Below, in pieces: positions 26,933-35,319 of a stretch of DNA of 64,000 bases (position 1 is the first letter of the stretch; each line of letters opens with the position of its first letter). The stretch covers positions 114,946-178,945 of the forward strand of contig CAVRNW010000018.1 of assembly GCA_963722665.1 (NCBI GenBank), in the 5' to 3' direction. Both the position numbers and the translations under genes were made by a program. A model generated the notes under the pieces. The model was not told where the DNA came from. It worked only from the letters and a program-made list of their open reading frames with translations, and did no database searches. This DNA is from Site-B1 sp963722665 (lineage in GTDB: Bacteria; Bacteroidota; Bacteroidia; Flavobacteriales; Flavobacteriaceae).

Positions 26933-28818
26933 TCCCAAACAGGAACCACACAACGTTTATCAAGACTATTAAGTAAGGGTTGAATTCCTTTGATCAAACT
27001 TTGCCGCATCACCTTAGAATCTTCTTTATGACATTGCAGACAGGCACCAATCAATAAAATTTGCTTTTGTTCCTCAACTGTAAAGGGTCTGAAATCGGTT
27101 CTTGTAGAATTTTTTGTTTTCTTATCGATTTCCTTCAAAAATGGAATCCATGCATCTTCCGGAAGGTTGTCATTTTCATTTAGAGCATATTCAGCAATAA
27201 AACTCCACTTCCCATTTTCAGCATTAAAATTCAGTTCTCCTTTGCCATAACCTATTGCTTCGGGACTGTTGTGACAAGATCTGCAATCTCTAACCTTTGA
27301 AGATGTTGTGTGAGGAGAATTTGGAGCATACAATCTGTGAAAAGACACATCCTCACCTATTTCCTTTCCTTCGTAACTTCCTTTATCAATGGTCAAGATC
27401 ATCCCCGGTACTGCTGGCTCAATATGCTTATTACCTTCCTTTTCCCGAACTCCCAGCGATGGTTGAGAAGATGAAAATTCTGCAACATATTCCTTCCATT
27501 GTCCTTTTACATAACGTCTGTCCAACAAATCGAAGGCTCTTGTTTCATTTTTGTCAAATTGGTTATGGCAACCTATGCATTTTGTGGTCCAGGACGAATG
27601 ACAAGTGGAGCAAGTCATATCCTTATGTGCATTATCTCTTGAGCAAACAGTAGATTGAGGTTTCAACTCATGAAGTTTCCCGTCTTTTTTTCCTATTAAA
27701 TAAGCGTTTCCAATTGAATCTAAAAAGGTATTCACCAAGGGATGACCATCTTTCTCAACGGCTATAATTTGTTTGTCTGTATGTTTATATTCTCTATGTA
27801 AGAACACCAACATACTTTCGGTATCCAACGAATCATAGGGTATGGTGTTTGGATTTTCTTTAAAATGACAGTCAGAACATTGCAATTTTACAGCTTGTTC
27901 TTCATGTGTATACAACTTTCCGTCTCCCATAACTTCATGAGATGAATGACAATCTATACACAACATGCCTTTAGCATGATGTACATCTTCTTCAATATAT
28001 TTATAAACCCGTTTATCATCTAATATTCTATAACCATCTTTGTTTACAACATCATTTTCATCCAGTAAGGTTTCCTGCCAACCTTCATAATTAGTTGAAA
28101 TTCTGCTGGATCGACTATGGCAACCAAAACAATGTTCGTTAGTTACAAATATATTGGTCGCCGGATGTGCTAAAGGCAGTTCTTTCTTATTAGATGATAA
28201 ATAGCTATTCAAATCTTTTTTAGAAGCTTCATCATAGTTTAAATGGCATGCATTACAACCTCCTCCTCTGCTTAACTGTGTGATCTCGCCAAACTCCTTC
28301 TTCTCGGCTCCTAAATGGCAATTGGCACACAGATCTCGCAAATGTTTATCAGATGCTGAATTTTGGATTTCTTGTATATGATAATGATAATCAGGACTGT
28401 CAGCTTCACCAAATACAAATTTATCAACAGCCACAAGTCCGCTGTTAGTTGTCATAAGGGAATTTTCAATCTTCTTTAATTCATTAGGGTGACATTTGCC
28501 ACAGGTTTCTGAAGCATCAGATAAATTTCCCGGAATTAATACCATGCCTTTGTGTGAATCGTCCTTATCCAAGGTGGATGCATTACCTAAATGGCAACTC
28601 GTGCAACCTATCAATTCAGGATTATGATAACTGGAATATCCTTTGGTATTTGCATGACATTGCAGGCAGGATTCATCTGAAGGTACTTCAACGCTTACAT
28701 ATTCTGATTCTGTTTTCGAACTGTAAATTGAAGAATCACTTTTAATCCAAAAAAACAAGGCAACTATCAATATCAATAGAACAAAGCCAATCCAAATTTT
28801 TGAATTATTTCTCTTCAT
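26929..28818 (-). CDS. membrane-anchored 12-heme cytochrome c
   Basis: About 629 residues from the start at 28818 (an ATG three codons upstream is less likely given the promoter position). An N-terminal anchor (IWIGFVLLILIVALFFWI) is followed by 12 CxxCH heme motifs: CLQCH, CTSCH, CGKCH, CANCH, CNACH, CFGCH, CIDCH, CSDCH, CSTCH, CIGCH, CRSCH and CLQCH. I do not recognise it as NrfA, OTR or Hao. It should face the periplasm and carry electrons to or from the divergently encoded molybdoenzyme or the quinone pool. Its stop overlaps the tex stop tail to tail. A role as the redox partner is inference from neighbourhood. Confidence 0.88.
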   Translation of the reverse strand: MKRNNSKIWIGFVLLILIVALFFWIKSDSSIYSSKTESEYVSVEVPSDESCLQCHANTKGYSSYHNPELIGCTSCHLGNASTLDKDDSHKGMVLIPGNLSDASETCGKCHPNELKKIENSLMTTNSGLVAVDKFVFGEADSPDYHYHIQEIQNSASDKHLRDLCANCHLGAEKKEFGEITQLSRGGGCNACHLNYDEASKKDLNSYLSSNKKELPLAHPATNIFVTNEHCFGCHSRSSRISTNYEGWQETLLDENDVVNKDGYRILDDKRVYKYIEEDVHHAKGMLCIDCHSSHEVMGDGKLYTHEEQAVKLQCSDCHFKENPNTIPYDSLDTESMLVFLHREYKHTDKQIIAVEKDGHPLVNTFLDSIGNAYLIGKKDGKLHELKPQSTVCSRDNAHKDMTCSTCHSSWTTKCIGCHNQFDKNETRAFDLLDRRYVKGQWKEYVAEFSSSQPSLGVREKEGNKHIEPAVPGMILTIDKGSYEGKEIGEDVSFHRLYAPNSPHTTSSKVRDCRSCHNSPEAIGYGKGELNFNAENGKWSFIAEYALNENDNLPEDAWIPFLKEIDKKTKNSTRTDFRPFTVEEQKQILLIGACLQCHKEDSKVMRQSLIKGIQPLLNSLDKRCVVPVWD

Positions 28819-28834
28819 CAAATACATTTTAAAT

Positions 28835-28842
28835 CAAAATTA
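28835..28842 (-). promoter_or_regulatory. -7 promoter element for the 12-heme cytochrome
   Basis: The minus strand reads TAATTTTG, a full TAnnTTTG match, 16 bp before the preferred start at 28818. Confidence 0.5.
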
Positions 28843-28853
28843 CGATAAATAAT

Positions 28854-28883
28854 ATTTAGATGATATTTAGAATATCTCTAAAT
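28854..28883. promoter_or_regulatory. nested palindrome upstream of the cytochrome promoter
   Basis: ATTTAGA (28854-28860), GATATT-TAG-AATATC (28862-28876) and TCTAAAT (28877-28883) form 13 paired bases with one bulged T. It is centred 30 bp upstream of the cytochrome -7 element, the place for an activator site. It differs from the ATGAC and GTAAC palindromes. Confidence 0.45.
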
Positions 28884-28922
28884 GGCATTGGATCACTTTA
28901 ACAACAAGGCGCGGCAAATGTA

Positions 28923-28940
28923 ATGTGACCAATGTTACCA
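28923..28940. promoter_or_regulatory. GTnAC-N4-GTTAC palindrome in the cytochrome/molybdoenzyme gap
   Basis: GTGAC-CAAT-GTTAC (28925-28938), flanked by AT and CA, shares the ten bases AATGTTACCA with the perfect site at 36196-36215. The five-four-five geometry is that of Fnr-type operators. It can act on either of the divergent genes. Confidence 0.5.
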
Positions 28941-28955
28941 TTTCAATACAGTTAT

Positions 28956-28999
28956 ATGACTTTTGTCATTATCTGAATTTTTATCGGTGGATACCTTTA
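28956..28999 (+). promoter_or_regulatory. Crp/Fnr-type operator and class II promoter of the molybdoenzyme operon
   Basis: ATGAC-TTTT-GTCAT (28956-28969) is a perfect 5-4-5 palindrome. Its centre is 33 bp from the centre of TACCTTTA (28992-28999), a TAnnTTTG-like -7 element. The same spacing recurs at 36264-36307 and 43183-43226. The transcript would start near 29002, which supports 29021 as the first codon. Confidence 0.65.
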
Positions 29000-29020
29000 C
29001 CCCAGAAAAAAAATGTACTT

Positions 29021-31270
29021 ATGTCAACTTCAAGAAGAAAATTCATAAAAATTTCTGCTTTAGGTTTAGGAGGCGTTGCCGCATCTGCAAGTGCCCTAAA
29101 TATGTTTGGGGCAAATACCTTTTTAAATGGGGTTGTGCTGGATGCTGTTACAAAAAAATTAAAACGAACTCCAACGTATTGCGAAGTTTGTTTTTGGAAA
29201 TGTGCGGCCTGGGCTTATTCAGATGATGAAGGGAATATTCCAAAGATCATTGGTAATGAAACAGATCCACATTGTTACGGACGATTATGCCCAAGAGGCA
29301 CAGGTGGTGTTGGAATGTATTCTGATGAAGACCGACTAAAAACACCTTTGATCAGAACTACCGTTGATGGTGAGCAAACTTTTAGGGAAGCAAGCTGGGA
29401 AGAAGCCCTGGATTTAATTGCATCAAAATTCAAACATGTTAAAGACACCTATGGAGCTGAATCTTTTGCTTTAATAAAACATGGAACACCAGGCTCACAT
29501 TTAGAGCATTTATTTCAAGCCTATGGATCCGATACTATTGCCGAACCAGCATATGCGCAATGCAGAGGTCCAAGAGAAACCGGTTTTGGATTGACTTATG
29601 GATCTTGGGTTGGTTCTCCTGAACCAACAGACATAAGGGACACAAAATGTTTGGTTTTAATAGGCTCTCATATTGGTGAGAATATGCACAATACTCAGGT
29701 TCAGGAAATGTCTGATGCCATAGATAATGGAGCAACTATTATTACAGTTGATCCAAGATTCTCAACAGCGGCCAGTAAGTCTCAGCATTGGTTAGCTATA
29801 AAACCTGCGACTGACATTGCTTTAATGCTGGCCTGGATGAATGTATTGATTGAAGAAGAACTTTATGATAAGGATTATATAGAAAAATATTCAACCGGAT
29901 TCAATGAACTTAAAGATCATGTGTTGAATTTCACTCCCGAATGGGCTTATGGTATAACAACCATAAAACCAGAAGAGATAAGAAAAACCGCAAGGGCTAT
30001 GGCCTATGCAGCTCCCTCTGTAATCATACATCCGGGACGTCATGTTACATGGTATGGAGACGATTCACAACGAGCCAGAGCTATGGCAATTTTAAACGCC
30101 TTACTAGGTTCCTGGGGACGACGAGGAGGTTTCTACTTTAAGGAAGGCATAAAAGTGCCAACTTTTCCTCATCCCGAATATCCGGAACCTAAATGGGGCT
30201 GGAAAGAAATAGGTGAAATATTCCCATTGGCACAGATGGGTGTGACTACTGAAGTTATGAAATGTGCTATTCCGGGAGAAGAAAACCATGAAAAATACCC
30301 TGTAAAAGCCTTAATGGTTGCAGGAACAAATATTACTAAATCAATCCCTAATAAAAAACTGTTAGAGGAAGCTATTGATAGCCTTGAATTTATGGTTGTT
30401 ATGGACACTATGCCAATGGATGTAACAGGATATGCAGATGTCGTGCTTCCGGAATGCACTTATTTAGAACGCTATGATGGCATTCGTTCTTCTCCAAACA
30501 GAGAGCCCTCTATTGCTGTCAGAGTTCCTGTTGTTCAACCAAAATACGACTCTAAACCGGGTTGGTGGGTTGCAAAACAAATTGGTGAACGAATTGGATT
30601 AGGTGAATTCTTCAATTATAATGATTATGAAGAAGTGATTGAATGGCAATTGAATAAAATGGGAACGTCATTGGAAGAAATGAAAAAGATTGGAGTCAAA
30701 CATTTTCCTCGTAAATCGGGTCCATTATATTTAGTTGAAGACAAAAGCTACCAATTCCCAACAGCAAGCGGAAAGATAGAATTGTACTCAAAAGAACTAA
30801 AAAATCTTGGTTTCGATCCAATGCCTGTTTATACTAAACATCCTGAACCTCCTCAAGGGTTCTACAGATTAAATTATGGCAGAGCCCCTATGCACACCTT
30901 TAGTAGAACTGCCAATAATCCAAATTTAAATGATCTGATGGATGAAAACAAACTTTGGGTAAATCCTAAAGTTGCCAGAATACTCGGATTGAAAACCGGA
31001 CAGGAAGTCTGGTTGAGAAATCAGGATAAGATTACCTCAACGTTTGCTATAAAAGTCCGTGTCACAGAAAGGATTCGCTGGGATTCCGTGTACATGGTGC
31101 ATGGTTTTGGTCATGATAACAAAAAGTTGAGCAGAACCTTTGGCAAAGGTATCAACGATACCCAAATGATAACAAAAGTTGCTATGGATCCATTAATGGG
31201 AGGCACAGGAATGAGAGGCAACTTTGTTGAAATATTAACTAAAGATCCACATAAAATAGTAGAGGTATGA
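29021..31270 (+). CDS. Psr/Phs-like molybdopterin oxidoreductase, catalytic subunit
   Basis: 749 residues from 29021, where the Tat signal SRRKFIKISALGLGGVAASASA begins; a longer frame to 28925 would run across the operator. After the signal come a [4Fe-4S] motif CEVCFWKC...LCPRG, the molybdopterin domains and a Cys that is a likely Mo ligand in AQCRGPRETG. The C-terminal dinucleotide-binding domain has HTFSRTANNPNLNDL. Length and partner genes match polysulfide/thiosulfate reductase PsrA/PhsA (about 760 residues). Sulfite dehydrogenase SoeA, tetrathionate and arsenate enzymes are alternatives. Rhodanese and YeeE neighbours favour a sulfur substrate. The stop overlaps the next ATG by four bases. 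Confidence 0.85.
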   Translation: MSTSRRKFIKISALGLGGVAASASALNMFGANTFLNGVVLDAVTKKLKRTPTYCEVCFWKCAAWAYSDDEGNIPKIIGNETDPHCYGRLCPRGTGGVGMYSDEDRLKTPLIRTTVDGEQTFREASWEEALDLIASKFKHVKDTYGAESFALIKHGTPGSHLEHLFQAYGSDTIAEPAYAQCRGPRETGFGLTYGSWVGSPEPTDIRDTKCLVLIGSHIGENMHNTQVQEMSDAIDNGATIITVDPRFSTAASKSQHWLAIKPATDIALMLAWMNVLIEEELYDKDYIEKYSTGFNELKDHVLNFTPEWAYGITTIKPEEIRKTARAMAYAAPSVIIHPGRHVTWYGDDSQRARAMAILNALLGSWGRRGGFYFKEGIKVPTFPHPEYPEPKWGWKEIGEIFPLAQMGVTTEVMKCAIPGEENHEKYPVKALMVAGTNITKSIPNKKLLEEAIDSLEFMVVMDTMPMDVTGYADVVLPECTYLERYDGIRSSPNREPSIAVRVPVVQPKYDSKPGWWVAKQIGERIGLGEFFNYNDYEEVIEWQLNKMGTSLEEMKKIGVKHFPRKSGPLYLVEDKSYQFPTASGKIELYSKELKNLGFDPMPVYTKHPEPPQGFYRLNYGRAPMHTFSRTANNPNLNDLMDENKLWVNPKVARILGLKTGQEVWLRNQDKITSTFAIKVRVTERIRWDSVYMVHGFGHDNKKLSRTFGKGINDTQMITKVAMDPLMGGTGMRGNFVEILTKDPHKIVEV

Positions 31271-31800
31271 GATATGCAATGGTTATAGACACATTAAAAT
31301 GTGTTGGATGCAGTGATTGTGTTGTTGCTTGTCAAACAGAAAACAATGTACCTATTGGATATTGTAGGGATTGGATAACTGAAATAGTTGATGGGACCTA
31401 TCCAAAAGTTGAATTAGAATTAAAATCAGAGAGATGCAATCATTGTGATAACGCACCTTGTGTTAGATGTTGCCCAACAGGTGCAAGCCATATAGTTGAA
31501 GGTGGAATCGTTTTGGTTACTCCAAACGAATGCATTGGTTGTGGAGCTTGTATAGAGTCTTGCCCTTATGATGCTCGTTACTCCCATCCTGTAGGCTATG
31601 TTGATAAATGTACGTTCTGTAATCACAGATTGGAAAAAGGACAATTACCTGCATGTGTATCGGTTTGTCCAACCAAGTGCATGTATTTTGGTGATTTGGA
31701 TAATCCTAACAGTGAAGTGTCCAGATTATTAAAGTCCAGAAAACACAAAACATTGGCTCCTGAAGCAGGAACAAAACCACAAGTGTATTATTTAATTTAA
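31267..31800 (+). CDS. four-cluster ferredoxin-type electron transfer subunit (PsrB-like)
   Basis: 177 residues with four [4Fe-4S] cysteine sets: CVGCSDCVVAC, CNHCDNAPCVRCCP, CIGCGACIESCP, and CTFCNHRLEKGQLPACVSVC. It has no signal peptide, so it should travel with the Tat-exported catalytic subunit. It passes electrons between that subunit and the NrfD-type membrane subunit. Length is close to PsrB. ATG overlaps the catalytic-subunit stop (ATGA). Confidence 0.93.
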   Translation: MRYAMVIDTLKCVGCSDCVVACQTENNVPIGYCRDWITEIVDGTYPKVELELKSERCNHCDNAPCVRCCPTGASHIVEGGIVLVTPNECIGCGACIESCPYDARYSHPVGYVDKCTFCNHRLEKGQLPACVSVCPTKCMYFGDLDNPNSEVSRLLKSRKHKTLAPEAGTKPQVYYLI

Positions 31801-31810
31801 TATTAAGATC

Positions 31811-32752
31811 ATGCAAGAAGAAATTTTCGTAAGCGGAAGAAACATTCCTCATATAGATCCATCATTAGAGATTTGGCATTGGCCTATTTCTGTTTACTTG
31901 TTTTTAGGTGGTCTGGCAGCCGGTATTTTATTGTTTGCCGCTATTGTTACTGTTCTTGACAAGGAAAAAGACTATCCAACAGCGGTAAAATATGCAACAA
32001 TTATCCCTCCAATAGCGCTATCTTTAGGTTTGGTTGCCTTGATTTACGATTTAAAACATCCTTTGTACTCATGGCAATTATACACAACAATACGTTTGGA
32101 ATCACCAATGTCCTGGGGAGCTTGGGTCTTATTGGCAACAACACCATTATCTTTTTTATGGGTTTTCAGTTATTTTACTGAACTCTTTCCAAAATGGAAT
32201 TTAAAATTCGAATTCTTGAAAAAATTTGAAATTTTTCTCAAGAATAATAGAAAGCTAATGGCCTATGCAATAATTCCACTGGCAATAATATTAGGAGTGT
32301 ACACAGGAATATTACTGTCTGCCTTTAATGCAAGGCCTTTATGGAATAATGCTATTCTAGGCCCATTATTTTTAACTTCCGGAATGTCAACAGGAGCCGC
32401 AGCAATCATACTTTTGGCAAAAACAGCAAAAGAAAGACACTTATTCAGTAAAGTCGATCTTGCATTGATAATTATTGAACTTGGCTTGATCGTCCATATG
32501 ATCATGGGAATGTATGCAGGATCTCAGGTTCAGTTAGAAGCCATGCAATTATTAGTAGGCGGAGATTTTACAGTAATGTTTTTCGGGTTTGTGGTAATCC
32601 TTGGATTGATAGTTCCCGGCTTACTTGAACTTCTTGAAATAAAAGGATATAAAGTTCCGGTTGCCATTCCTGCTATACTCATATTAATTGGCGGACTGAT
32701 TTTCAGATTTGTTATGGTTGAAGCCGGACAAATAACAAGATATCTATATTAA
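31811..32752 (+). CDS. NrfD/PsrC-type quinone-interacting membrane subunit
   Basis: 313 residues, about eight to nine membrane helices (e.g. SVYLFLGGLAAGILLFAAIVTVL, YATIIPPIALSLGLVALIYDL, AYAIIPLAIILGVYTGILLSAF, LFLTSGMSTGAAAIILLA, TVMFFGFVVILGLIVPGLLELL). The IWHWPISVYLFLGGLAAG start and the TGILLSAFNARPLWNN region are typical of NrfD. Length equals PsrC (about 317). It anchors the enzyme and exchanges electrons with the quinone pool without heme. It lies 11 bp after the ferredoxin subunit. Confidence 0.92.
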   Translation: MQEEIFVSGRNIPHIDPSLEIWHWPISVYLFLGGLAAGILLFAAIVTVLDKEKDYPTAVKYATIIPPIALSLGLVALIYDLKHPLYSWQLYTTIRLESPMSWGAWVLLATTPLSFLWVFSYFTELFPKWNLKFEFLKKFEIFLKNNRKLMAYAIIPLAIILGVYTGILLSAFNARPLWNNAILGPLFLTSGMSTGAAAIILLAKTAKERHLFSKVDLALIIIELGLIVHMIMGMYAGSQVQLEAMQLLVGGDFTVMFFGFVVILGLIVPGLLELLEIKGYKVPVAIPAILILIGGLIFRFVMVEAGQITRYLY

Positions 32753-32762
32753 AACTAACAGA

Positions 32763-33290
32763 ATGAAAGATAAAGAACAAAACAGGCACGTATATTGGAA
32801 CCCTTATTTTGGGGGATTCCTTTTAGGTATTTTAATAATCTTTACCTTCTACATAACAGGAAGGGGATTAGGTGCCAGTGGCGCTATGAAAAGTAGTGTT
32901 GTAACAATTGTAGATGACATTTCTCATGAACATGCCGAACAAAGTGCTTATTACAGCAAATTTGTTGATGAAAACAAATCACCTATGAACAATTGGATTG
33001 TATTCGAAACATTAGGTGTACTCATTGGAGCATTTATTTCCGGTGGTTTAGCAGGCAGAATTGGCTGGAGAGTACAACATTCTCCTAAAATTACGCGAAG
33101 ACGTCGATTAATTTTTGCATTTAGTGGAGGTATCTTATTTGGGCTGGGAGCTCAAATAGCCAGAGGATGTACAAGTGGAGCAGCTTTAAGTGGAATGGCA
33201 GTATTATCTACTGGCGGTTTCATAACCATGCTTGCCATTTTTGGTACTGCATACTTATTTGCATATTTCTTTAGAAAAAACTGGATTTAA
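32763..33290 (+). CDS. YeeE/YedE-family sulfur transporter, half-size protein 1
   Basis: 175 residues, about four membrane segments. The family signature is GAQIARGCTSGAALSGMAVLSTGGF (about 136-160, split here as GAQIARGCTSG and AALSGMAVLSTGGF), with a conserved Cys. Family members such as TsuA take up thiosulfate. The N-terminal GRGLGASGA is also typical, followed by a soluble loop (about 45-85). It lies 11 bp after the NrfD gene. Half-size proteins of this type usually come in pairs, as here. Confidence 0.85.
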   Translation: MKDKEQNRHVYWNPYFGGFLLGILIIFTFYITGRGLGASGAMKSSVVTIVDDISHEHAEQSAYYSKFVDENKSPMNNWIVFETLGVLIGAFISGGLAGRIGWRVQHSPKITRRRRLIFAFSGGILFGLGAQIARGCTSGAALSGMAVLSTGGFITMLAIFGTAYLFAYFFRKNWI

Positions 33291-33311
33291 AAATATTTAA
33301 AACAAAAATTT

Positions 33312-33902
33312 ATGGGACCATTAATTCCTAACGGCATAATTTCTTTTGAGTGGAGCAGCATCATTGCTATAATTATTGGGATTTTCTTCGGATTTATACT
33401 AGAAGCTTCAGGTTTCTCATCATCAAGAAAACTAGCTGGTGTATTTTATGGTTACGATTTCGCAGTATTAAAAGTATTTTTCACAGCTGCAATAGTTTCC
33501 CTAATCGGACTTTTATATATGGACTACCTTGGATATCTGGACATAAGCAGACTTTATGTACATCCAACCTATTTATGGGGAGCAATTATTGGTGGAGCTA
33601 TAATGGGGGTAGGATTTGTAACCGGAGGGTTTTGCCCGGGAACCAGTTTATCGGCTGTAGCAATAGGTAAGATAGATGCCATTGTTAATGTTGTCGGTAT
33701 TATGGTAGGAATCTTTATTTTTTCTGAATTGTATTCTCTTTTTGAGCCAATATACAATGGTTATTTCTATGGAAACATAACATTAGTTGACTCATTGGGA
33801 GTTAATCCATATTGGTTTGTGTTTTTATTAACCATAGGTTCTATTATCATATTTGCGCTATCAGATATGATACGTAAAAGAGTTAAAAAAGTATTTTACT
33901 AA
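33312..33902 (+). CDS. YeeE/YedE-family sulfur transporter, half-size protein 2
   Basis: 196 residues with about five membrane segments. The signature is AIMGVGFVTGGFCPGTSLSA (about 96-115) with its Cys. It pairs with the preceding half-size gene, presumably forming one channel for a sulfur compound such as thiosulfate. The direction (import to, or export of product from, the cytoplasm) cannot be told from sequence. It lies 22 bp after partner 1 and 19 bp before the first rhodanese-fold protein. Confidence 0.85.
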   Translation: MGPLIPNGIISFEWSSIIAIIIGIFFGFILEASGFSSSRKLAGVFYGYDFAVLKVFFTAAIVSLIGLLYMDYLGYLDISRLYVHPTYLWGAIIGGAIMGVGFVTGGFCPGTSLSAVAIGKIDAIVNVVGIMVGIFIFSELYSLFEPIYNGYFYGNITLVDSLGVNPYWFVFLLTIGSIIIFALSDMIRKRVKKVFY

Positions 33903-33920
33903 TAATTTAAATCACAGAAA

Positions 33921-34595
33921 ATGGTAAATAGAAAATTAGTTAAGTTTTTATCATTAAGATATAAAATTCTTGCTTTAGTGTTCATTGTTCTTGCAGGTGG
34001 TTTAGTGTTATTGCCCAAATATGAAAAACATGAAGGTATTAGTCCAGAAAAGTTATTGAGTAATGCTATAAGCCCGGAGAGATATATTAATACAGATGAA
34101 CTATCAAATCGCATAATAAATCAAGATCCTTCATTAATGCTAATTGATGTCAGGGAATCAGTTGAGTATACAAAATATTCGCTTCCAAATGCGGTGAATA
34201 TTCCATTAAAGAATTTACTTGATGACGATTTTGAACCATATTTAAATCAAAACCAGTATGATGTTGTATTATTTTCAAATGATAATTTTTATTCAGATCA
34301 AGCCTGGATGTTATGCAGCAGACTAGGGTATAAGAATCTTCATGTGCTTAAAGGAGGTATAAATAATTGGTTTCATACCATTATAAACCCCGAAAAACCA
34401 TCGGAGAATATGGCTTCCAATGAGTTTGCATTATATTCTTCTCGTAAAGCTGCAAGCATGTATTTTGGCGTTGCTTACCCACAAAATATTAAATCGAAGC
34501 CAACCGTTGTTAAAAAACCAAGTGCCTCAACAACTCCTAAAAAGGTTATCCCTGTTATAAAGAAGAAAAAAATGCCAGTTGAAGGTGGTTGTTAA
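33921..34595 (+). CDS. membrane-anchored rhodanese-fold protein with C-terminal Cys tail (1)
   Basis: 224 residues: an N-terminal membrane anchor (YKILALVFIVLAGGLVLLP), a rhodanese domain (about 55-155, LIDVRESVEYTKYSLPNAVNIPL and HVLKGGINNWF), then a Pro/Lys/Thr-rich linker ending KKVIPVIKKKKMPVEGGC with Cys as the last residue. The rhodanese loop that should carry the catalytic Cys reads VVLFSNDNFYSDQ, so the domain is not a normal sulfurtransferase. The tail is shared with the next gene. It may hold a sulfur intermediate on its terminal Cys. Confidence 0.82.
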   Translation: MVNRKLVKFLSLRYKILALVFIVLAGGLVLLPKYEKHEGISPEKLLSNAISPERYINTDELSNRIINQDPSLMLIDVRESVEYTKYSLPNAVNIPLKNLLDDDFEPYLNQNQYDVVLFSNDNFYSDQAWMLCSRLGYKNLHVLKGGINNWFHTIINPEKPSENMASNEFALYSSRKAASMYFGVAYPQNIKSKPTVVKKPSASTTPKKVIPVIKKKKMPVEGGC

Positions 34596-34621
34596 AATGC
34601 CAACTATTTAAAATTATTCTT

Positions 34622-35254
34622 ATGAAAGAATTAGAAAAAACGAAACGTATATCAATAGCCGCAGTTGTATCTATCTTATTAGTGATCATTGCACTACTAT
34701 CATATAAAAGACCTCAACATTTATATAGTGTAAACACTCACGATACCTTAGAAAAAATAACAAATACTAACTATCTTATGACTCAAAATGATATTGATGA
34801 AACAAATTCTGTTTTAATCGATATTAGAAATCAATTTGAATTTGACAAAGGGCATATGGAAAATGCCATTAATATGTCGGCCCCGGAGATATTAAACGAA
34901 GAGAATTCTGATATTCTTGAAGATTTAAAGGAAGAAAACAAAACCCTGGTCTTGTATGGCAATAACCCAAACGAAGTAATTGCTCCATTTATGCTATTAT
35001 CGCAATTAGGTTTTGACAATATTAAAATACTATCTGTTGAGAATAGTTACTTTCAAAATAAATTGATTACTAAGGATGTGACTGCAGAATCCTCTGCTCC
35101 TGATATTAATTCCTTTATCCAGGAATCTATTAAAAAGAGTCAGGAAGCAATGGACAAAGCTAAAGTTGCTCCTAAACCTAAAATTACAACAGTTCCTAAA
35201 AAAATTATCCCGGTTGTAAAGAAAAAGAAAATGCCTGTTGAAGGTGGCTGTTAA
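34622..35254 (+). CDS. membrane-anchored rhodanese-fold protein with C-terminal Cys tail (2)
   Basis: 210 residues from ATG 34622 (a TTG at 34589 would overlap the previous gene and is less likely). The plan is the same as in the preceding gene: an anchor (ISIAAVVSILLVIIALLSY), a degenerate rhodanese domain (SVLIDIRNQFEFDKGHMENAINMS) with active-site loop LVLYGNNPNEVIA lacking Cys, and the tail PKKIIPVVKKKKMPVEGGC. The bodies have diverged far more than the tails, so the tail is under selection. It is the last gene of the molybdoenzyme operon; an inverted repeat follows. Confidence 0.82.
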   Translation: MKELEKTKRISIAAVVSILLVIIALLSYKRPQHLYSVNTHDTLEKITNTNYLMTQNDIDETNSVLIDIRNQFEFDKGHMENAINMSAPEILNEENSDILEDLKEENKTLVLYGNNPNEVIAPFMLLSQLGFDNIKILSVENSYFQNKLITKDVTAESSAPDINSFIQESIKKSQEAMDKAKVAPKPKITTVPKKIIPVVKKKKMPVEGGC

Positions 35255-35266
35255 GATGGTTTGCCC

Positions 35267-35296
35267 TAACTTATATATTCTTTTGATAATAAGTTA
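35267..35296. repeat. inverted repeat between the operon and the Crp/Fnr gene
   Basis: TAACTTAT (35267-35274) and ATAAGTTA (35289-35296) pair perfectly over 14 nt. Without a T tract it is a poor terminator; it may be a regulatory site for the following regulator gene or an attenuator. Confidence 0.45.
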
Positions 35297-35319
35297 TTCT
35301 AATTTAAAATCATATCAAT

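Noticed and set aside
28925..29020. Longer start (ATG 28925) for the molybdoenzyme catalytic subunit
   Set aside because: It would place the ATGAC operator and the -7 element inside the gene and put 32 residues before the Tat signal.
29021..31270. Respiratory arsenate reductase ArrA or nitrate reductase identity
   Set aside because: Length, NrfD partner, rhodanese and YeeE neighbours fit Psr/Phs better; there is no ars or nap gene nearby.
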